NCBI RefSeq assembly: GCF_965363235.1
Contig: NC_134845.1
Coordinates: forward strand, 25,360,524 to 25,424,523
DNA: 64,000 bases
Direction of reading: 5' to 3'
Origin: Mytilus galloprovincialis
Lineage: Eukaryota; Mollusca; Bivalvia; Mytilida; Mytilidae
Notes under the pieces: model-generated
The model's database searches: none
What the model was told of the DNA's origin: nothing
Seen by the model: the letters and a program-made list of their open reading frames with translations, nothing else
Made by a program: the position numbers and the translations under genes
In this document: positions 57,620 through 64,000 of the stretch, in pieces
Position numbering within the stretch: position 1 is the first letter of the stretch
How the letters are laid out: each line of letters starts with the position of its first letter

Positions 57620-58930
57620 GTCTTGCAATCTCATGTTTCAATAAGTTTGTATATCTCTTATTTATATATAGATTATACAACTATAAGAGCCAGAAATAAT
57701 CGCGATAATTATTAACTGAAAAGGACGGCGTGCATTTTCAAATTTTCAAATTTAGTATTGAACGATAACTGTCTGAAGCAACGTGACAATGAGGGATAAA
57801 TGATTGATTGTTATTTACTCAACTTCCAGTGGCATATATTTCATGCATGCTCTGGACAAAAATAAATTTAAATGGATCCAAAAGGTAGGTATGCATATGT
57901 AAGTTACTTTCAAACATTTAAAATTGCAACAGACATCCACCAGAACCTGAAAAAAGTTGTTGGATGTGTACTGATTGATACTTCAGTCTTGGATCCATGC
58001 TTTTTTATTACTTGTTATTTGCTTTCAACTGGGTTTCGGTAACTTAGTTTAAACAATATTTTATTCAAAAAGTGCATGAAATATAATTATACAATATAGA
58101 TACAGGGATTCGGAAACAAGAAAAACTCCCTTTAAAAAAATGAGAAAAATTAGGATCATAGTATAAGAAACTCGTATAATCAAATTTTCAATTCACATTT
58201 AACATGTTTATTCTGTGTTTTGCCTGTTACTCAGAAGTCAGTTTGATCGAAATATGTGATCAACTCATTTTTTTTTATAATTATGGTTCATTAATATGAG
58301 AAATATGTAAATGTTTCAAAAATAAGGTAACATTAAATCAAAGTTTCAACATCTTAATCGACATCGTCATAAAGATAATTGTTATGGACCAAATCTCCCT
58401 GTTTCTAAAATAAATCTTTGTACAACTTTAAAAATATTTTCTTTTTCCTCATCACTGATGAGTTTACTACCTGATACTAATGTTTGTACATTATATATTG
58501 GTAGTGTAGAAATGGTTTGTGTCCTGATGAGTCTATAATTATGAATTTTCTAGCAGATAGTGTTTGCTGCTCTCAACTTGCCCACATTTACAGAGGCTGG
58601 AAAGAACAATATTTTTCTGGAAAAGTTGTTCATTTAAACCACAGCAGTTCAACCGGGGTCTGGCGTAAAGTATTTGGCCTTTTCTACAACCAGTATCATA
58701 ATATGTAGAGACTTTCTTAGTATCTCGATTTATATAATTTTAAGTGCAAATTTTGATGGATTACATCTAACATCTTGTGAAAGCCTGTTTCATTCACGAA
58801 TAACAGATGGTAGTAACTTCATGACCTCTCAATAGTGTCTATTTTGCTGTAAGGATGTATAAGGTTTGCGGTTTTGTTTATTGTTGTTCTGCGTTGTATC
58901 GATCCAATGAATTAAAAAGCCCATTTAAAA
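57620..58930. other. intergenic DNA with one short repeat
   Basis: TTACTCAACTTCCAGTGGCA and TATTTCATGCATG at 57815-57857 belong to a repeat with relatives at 39800-39840 and 48770-48810. The rest is unrecognised, and the frame at 58517 has no support. Confidence 0.4.
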
Positions 58931-58934
58931 AAAG

Positions 58935-60295
58935 TTTAAAAAAAACAAATAAAGTTGAAGAGCATTGAGGACAAAAAAGTCCTAAAAGTTTTTCCAAAAA
59001 CAGCCAAAGTAATCTATTCCTGAGGTAGAAAATCCTTTGTATTTCAAAAAGTAAAAGTTTTGAAAACAGTTAATTTAAAATTATGACCATATCAATGATA
59101 ATTCATATCAACACAGAAGTGCAGACTACTGGGCTGGTGATACCGCCGGGGAATAAAAACTCCACCAGCAGTGGCATCGACCCAGTGGTTATCAAAAACT
59201 CATCTTAGATACCAGGATTGACATTTTTTATTTGCGCCAGACGCGCGTTTCGTCTAAAAAAAAGACTCGTCAGTGACGCTCGAATAAAAAAAAAAGTAAA
59301 ATAAAATGCCAAATAAAGTACGAAGTTGTAGAGCATCTAGACCAACTATTCCTAAAAGTTTTACCAAGTGCAGCTACTGTAATCTATTCCTTAGGTAGAA
59401 AAGACTTCGTATTTAAAGAAATCAAAGTTTTGAAAACATTGCATATAACTTATGGCCATAGCAATGATAATTTATGTCAACACAGAAGTGCAGACTTTTA
59501 GGCTGGTGATACCATCGGGGAATACAAACTCCACCAGCAATGGCATCGACCAAGTGGTTATTTATAAACTCAACATTGATAACAGTATTGAAATTTTGTA
59601 TTTGCACCAAAAGCGCGTTTCGTCTACAGCAGACTCTGCCGTGAAACTCAAATAAAAAAATTATTAAAAAACAAACGCCAAAGTTGAAGAGCATTAGGGA
59701 TCAACAATTACTGTTTTTCTAAATACAGCTAAGGTATTCTATTACTGAGGCAGAAAAGCCTTAGTATTTCAAAAATTCAAAGTTATGAAAACAGCTGATT
59801 TATAATAATGACCATATCAATGATAATTAATGTCAACACATCATGCAGACTACTTGACTGGTGATAACCGCAGGGAATAAAACCTCCACCAACAGTGGCA
59901 TCGACCCAGTGGTTATAAATAAACTGATCATAGATGCCAGTATTCAAATTTTGTATTTGCGTCAGTCGCACGTGTAGTCTAAAATAGACTCGTCAGTGAC
60001 GTTCGATTATTTTTTAAAACGCCAAAAGGTTTTGCCAAATAAAGTAAGGCTATTTTATATCAGGAATGAAATATCTTCAAAAATTCAAAGTTTTAAAAAC
60101 AGTTACTTTATAATAATAACCATTTCAATGTTAATTCATGTCAACACAGAAGTGCAGACTACTGAGTTGTTGATATATTCCGGGAGTAAAAACTCAACCA
60201 GTAGTGGTACCGAACCAGTGGTTATAAATAAACTCTTCAAAGATACCAGGATTGAAATTTTGTATTGGCGCCAGACGCGCGTTTCGTCTACAATT
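58935..60295 (-). mobile_element. retrozyme tandem array, about four decayed units (antisense to array 1)
   Basis: Repeated blocks contain AAGTTGAAGAGCATTGAGGA, TGACCATATCAATGATAATT, AACACAGAAGTGCAGACTAC and CCAGTGGTTAT. Ribozyme sites fall near 59234, 59600, 59950 and 60267, about 310-365 bp apart. Only the first has a full core. Orientation is opposite to the array in the C4-like intron. Confidence 0.75.
59234..59279 (-). ncRNA. hammerhead ribozyme, CUGACGA variant
   Basis: Minus strand: GCGTCA, CTGACGA, stem II GTC-T run-AGAC, GAAA, CGCGCG, TC, then TGGCGC. Stem I pairs over six bases. CUGACGA is an accepted core variant. The stem II loop is a T run. Predicted cleavage between 59240 and 59239. 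The sites near 59600, 59950 and 60267 have lost one half of the core. Confidence 0.8.
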
Positions 60296-60299
60296 TGCA

Positions 60300-61402
60300 G
60301 ACATCTTTAATTTTCGTCATTTGCACCATTATGAACAGGTTTTTTTTCACACAAGCTTATGTTTTTAAAAGTCCAGACAAAACTTTTGAAGTTTGTATTT
60401 ATTTCGCAGATGTTAACTTAATGATTGCATTTCCCTAAATTTAATTTTGAATCCTGATATCGGAACTTAGAAAAATGAATTTGAATCGACCTCCAAGTGA
60501 CCCGAAATTCTGTAATGAAGAGTACCTACATTTCATCCATGTTTATTTTCACATCCGGAAAAATGGAATAACTGATGTTTAGTTTTATTTCACCAAATTT
60601 TTGAACAATTTGACATACACCCATGGTTACTTATCATTTTGTAAGACAAGAATGCCTCAAACATATTCTTATTTTTAAATGTTGACTTTTTGTGGACGTT
60701 TTCGCGACGTTTCCGTACATTTTAGTTTTTTCTTAATGAAGGATACTTCACATGTTGTTATATAATGTGCATTTTTCAATATATCAAGCTGTGTTGGAAT
60801 ATGTGTATAACAAAGAATTATTAAAATACAACTGATTTAATCACTCAGAATACTTGTAAGATTTCTACTGCTTTTTTTTTCTAAATGGGTTCATTGGGTA
60901 CTACGAAAATATATATAATATGATTTAAAGTACATGTATAAGTCTGAAATTTTTCCTGGAATATCATTAGTTTACATTTTCTTCTAATTATACTGGGAAT
61001 TTTTCTCGACTTTTTTTTTAAATGAGCGTCAATAAATGTCAAAAAACTTGTTTTCTGTTTTGTTTGACAGCTAGTCCAAAAAGTCAACAATTTTTCGGTA
61101 AAAAACGGATTCCAAAAGAGGATTCAAATGCACATATGCACGTATATGATATTTGATAAAGTCTGTAATTTAATTTCCACATCTGGAAAAAAAAATTATT
61201 TGACAGGGAAAAGTTATCTTAATTTATATAAATGGCTATCAAAACTTTAAACAATACTGTGTATATCGCCTGCAGAATTGGTAAATAGTTCATTTCCATT
61301 TGCTTAAGCATATAATGTTTACGAAAAATAATATTTACATATATGATTATTGCATTGAAATCCGTTTAAGCACAGCATATTGAACTGATCCAAATGTTTA
61401 CA
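60300..61402. other. intergenic DNA without recognised features
   Basis: AT-rich convergent spacer and probable 3' UTR of the YHYH gene. No repeat or exon seen. Confidence 0.4.
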
Positions 61403-63664
61403 TTAGATAAAAATCATTGCTATAAATGTCAAAAGAATAGTATAAATTTTGATAGCTGCTACTGAGCATGCGTCGCTGTCATCATTAACAGGCAAGGACT
61501 GGCAAAATTGAGGACGATTCCCCTGTTGTTGGCATATTTCGTAACAAAACATAGGAGGATTGTTATTGTTCATACATTCTTGGACATTAGGACAGTTAGC
61601 TGGTCGGTTTGGATTATTCTGTCCACATTGAGATGGATCTGGCATATTTCCACCACCCTGTCCTCCCTGTTGTAGACAATTACAAAGATATCCGTTCCAT
61701 TTTTTCCAGTCTTCCCAACCTAAAACAGTTATATGCGATTTAGAACGATCTTGAAATCCCACAAACACTATAATATAACTTTCTAAGAGGTCTTAGACGA
61801 AAAGTATTGACAGGAATCTAAAGGAAAGTATTATCGCTTAACACTTAAGTGTATGGGATCGACGTTGTTATAGGGAACATATATTTATATGGTTTTTGTC
61901 TTGATTGGTTGCTGTTTCCTGAACATTTTTCTCAATATACCTTATCCATAACGAATTTTGAGACTACAGTTTTTTGTCCGTCAAATAAAAGGAACTACAT
62001 TACGAGTTAGCGAGTTATATGCAACAACATAAATACCTACTTTTTAGCATATCGGTTCAGGGACCAACTTTTGAAATCTTCGAAAATCCAAAATATAACA
62101 TCACGGACATTTTAATATAGATTTCTCATTTCTGTATTTCTTCAGTGCAGTAGTTGTGACGTGTCCTTTATCTCTTGATCGATGGTTTGATAAACTTTCG
62201 TCCTTTATGAACCTGCCCAATGGGCTGCTATATTTGTCATACTATTCTGCACGCCCTTCCCAAATAAAAGGCATTATAAACTACTATGTTTGCCACTTTA
62301 ACTGTTTAACACTTGACAAGGGTAAAAATGAGCAAATGGTTTCTATTTGTATCTATCTGACGAGTTCAGCCTATATAGCTGATTTTTATAGTTTGTTCTC
62401 ACTGTCAAAGGTTAGGGGAATGTTGAGCGTTAACAAACATGTTTAACCAGGCCACTTTTTTTATTTGCCTATCTCAAGTCAGGAGCATGTAATGGTAGTG
62501 GTTGTCGTTTGTCCATGTTTGTCATTTTCTTTTTCGTAAAATGTTTTGTTATAACCGTTTGTATTCTCCATTGAATTGTTTCAAAAATAAACCCATCATA
62601 AATACCGGGATTGAAATTCTATATTTGCGACAGATGCGCGTTTCGTCTACATATTGGGACCGTTTACATCTTACTATAAGGTAAGGGTTTTTCTCATTGT
62701 TGAACACCGTACGGTTATCTATAACGACTTGCATTCACTTCATTTAAACTTTGGTGGATAGTTATCTCATTGACATTGAAACCACATCTCCTTATTTTGC
62801 ACAATAACGACACAAAAAAAATGTTCGTTTAAAAGGACAGCCTTTTACCAAGTATGCGTAGGATTTCTACGTAGGATTTCTACGAATGGAACTTTATTTT
62901 CATTTGCGGGAGTTTCTCGAAGCATTGACGACCCAATGGTGGACTTCGGCTATTGTCTGCTCTTTGGTCGGGTTGTTGTCTATGTGACACACTCACCATT
63001 TCCAATCTCAATTTTACTTGTGAAAAGTCGTTATGTTTTTTAGTTTTAAAGACGTCTCCTTACAATATTCGGACATGTTTTACTTGCATGTAATCAAAAT
63101 ATACCTGCTGATGTTTTATTGGCTGGTTCACAGTTGTAGTGCAAGCCAGGCAAATTTTCTAATACGACACCCTTAAAGCATCCAAGAAAGTATGGCCATG
63201 TCTCTGTCGCATGATATCGATAGGCGCCACTGACCTCTCTGCCATGACACTCGTCAAGGTCAGTTGACGTCAACAGACCGTTAAAATCTGATGCATTTGG
63301 ACCATATATTGGAAATCCATCTAAAGCGACACCAATGAACTCGTCGACCTCTCCTTTATACAAGCAGCTATCTGGAATTTTATGATAATGATATGATCCT
63401 GCGTTTGTTGGATGGCCATCACAACTGTCAAAAGTCTCTCGTGTTTGCCCTTCAACTGCATTTTCAAGGTCAACATTTAACGGATTGAATATGGCTACGC
63501 CTGTCCTGGTAATACCAATCATGCCCATTGGGACACAACCATGCGCTCCATTATTGTATCTTGGTATTTTTGGAATACTGATGTTATAGTTTTGATCAGT
63601 TGCATCATTCGGATTAACCTTTTCCCATGGATGATCTGGAATCCCCGACGCATAAATATTATGT
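61403..63664 (-). CDS. YHYH-domain protein with Cys-rich tail and GPI signal, last two exons
   Basis: Exons 63664-63105 (enters in phase 2, leaves in phase 1) and 61719-61403, together 291 codons plus TAA. The 5' exons lie beyond the window. The YHYH domain is seen in order: HGCVPMGMIGITRTGVAIFN, CDGHPTNAGSYHYHKIPDSC, VDEFIGVALDGFPIYGPNAS, DLDECHGREVSGAYRYHATE, WPYFLGCFKG. The last exon encodes GWEDWKKWNGYLCNCLQQ, a Gly/Asn/Pro-rich part with about ten cysteines, and a hydrophobic end (IYTILLTFIAMIFI) after SDAC, typical of a GPI-anchor signal. YHYH proteins are extracellular or periplasmic, with function mostly unknown. Probably a surface or secreted protein. Confidence 0.85.
62440..63005 (-). 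repeat. R1, retrozyme and R4 fragments in the YHYH intron
   Basis: R1 pieces at 62440-62580 (AAGTCAGGAGCATGTAATGG) and 62690-62800 (AACCACATCTCCTTATTTTG). A retrozyme remnant at 62585-62660 (GCGCGTTTCGTCTACATA, the GAAA half only). R4 at 62925-63005 (CTCTTTGGTCGGGTTGTTGT). Confidence 0.65.
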
Positions 63665-64000
63665 CTAAAATGTTAAAGAATTGGTTATAATCATTAGTAA
63701 ATTCAAAAAGTCACGTATCGCTTCAGTTAACGTATTGCTTCAGTTAACGTAACTCTTCAGTTAAATACAGAACGCTAACATCTTTTTATCAAAAACAAGT
63801 AAATAGACATATGTGCAAAGTAACATGGGCACTTTTGAGTTCATTCTTCTTTCTTTTCTGTTACAGATACTATCAATAGGATCTCTTTATCACTTCCTAA
63901 TAATTTTCTTTTATTCAATGCTTCTTTGTTCTTACTCAAACAGTCCTTATTTTGAAATCGTTTTAATATATACATTCCAACCATTTACTGCATGAGCGCA
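63665..64000. other. intron of the YHYH gene to the window end
   Basis: Contains a short triplication of CTTCAGTTAACGTA-like sequence at 63720-63765. No further exon on the minus strand is visible. Confidence 0.4.

Noticed and set aside
58517-58708. 63-codon frame between the C4-like gene and the second ribozyme array.
   Set aside because: No signal peptide, domain, splice sites or similarity recognised.

Overview
The window is AT-rich animal DNA with small exons, long introns and very dense interspersed repeats. The repeat families, together with a short-chain-collagen-C4-like secreted protein, point to a bivalve mollusc, most likely a marine mussel (Mytilus or close kin). This is recognition from memory, not a database match. 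Four host genes are supported. (1) 557-5734 (+): the 3' half of an SPT20/SUPT20H homologue (SAGA complex), six exons with consistent phases. (2) 46604-19066 (-): a 14-exon LRRC74-type leucine-rich-repeat gene with two canonical EF-hands near its end; the exon chain reads without a break for 738 codons. (3) 53767-57617 (+): a three-exon secreted protein of the C4-like family (248 aa). (4) 63664-61403 (-): the last two exons of a YHYH-domain protein with a Cys-rich tail and a probable GPI signal.

Layout: SUPT20H ends near 6215. From 6.2 to 19 kb the window is essentially repeats: Helentron-like clusters with tandem cores, a 36-bp dyad tandem array, and a recent ~2 kb tandem duplication. The LRR gene fills 19-46.6 kb, and its introns hold a tRNA-derived SINE, several MITEs, a 46-bp minisatellite, a pearl-like element with ~160-bp cores, and dispersed mussel repeats. 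From 47.2 to 52.9 kb a ~145-bp tandem repeat is split by a 4,320-bp Ginger2/KRBA2-like DNA transposon with 73-bp identical terminal inverted repeats and TATA target duplications. The C4-like and YHYH genes converge from 53.8 to 64 kb, with repeat arrays in and between them.

The most notable find is a set of hammerhead ribozymes. A ~350-bp repeat unit carries a conserved type I core (CUGAUGA or CUGACGA, stem II, GAAA, GUC cleavage site, complementary stem I). It occurs as a three-copy array in intron 2 of the C4-like gene (sense), as a degenerate array in opposite orientation just beyond that gene, as one near-consensus solo copy at 15.5 kb, and as decayed pieces elsewhere. This fits the retrozymes already described from mussels. 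The stem III sequence, CGCGCG, is self-complementary, which suggests a dimeric ribozyme.

Limits: homologies rest on remembered family features and visible motifs, and all identity statements are by eye.
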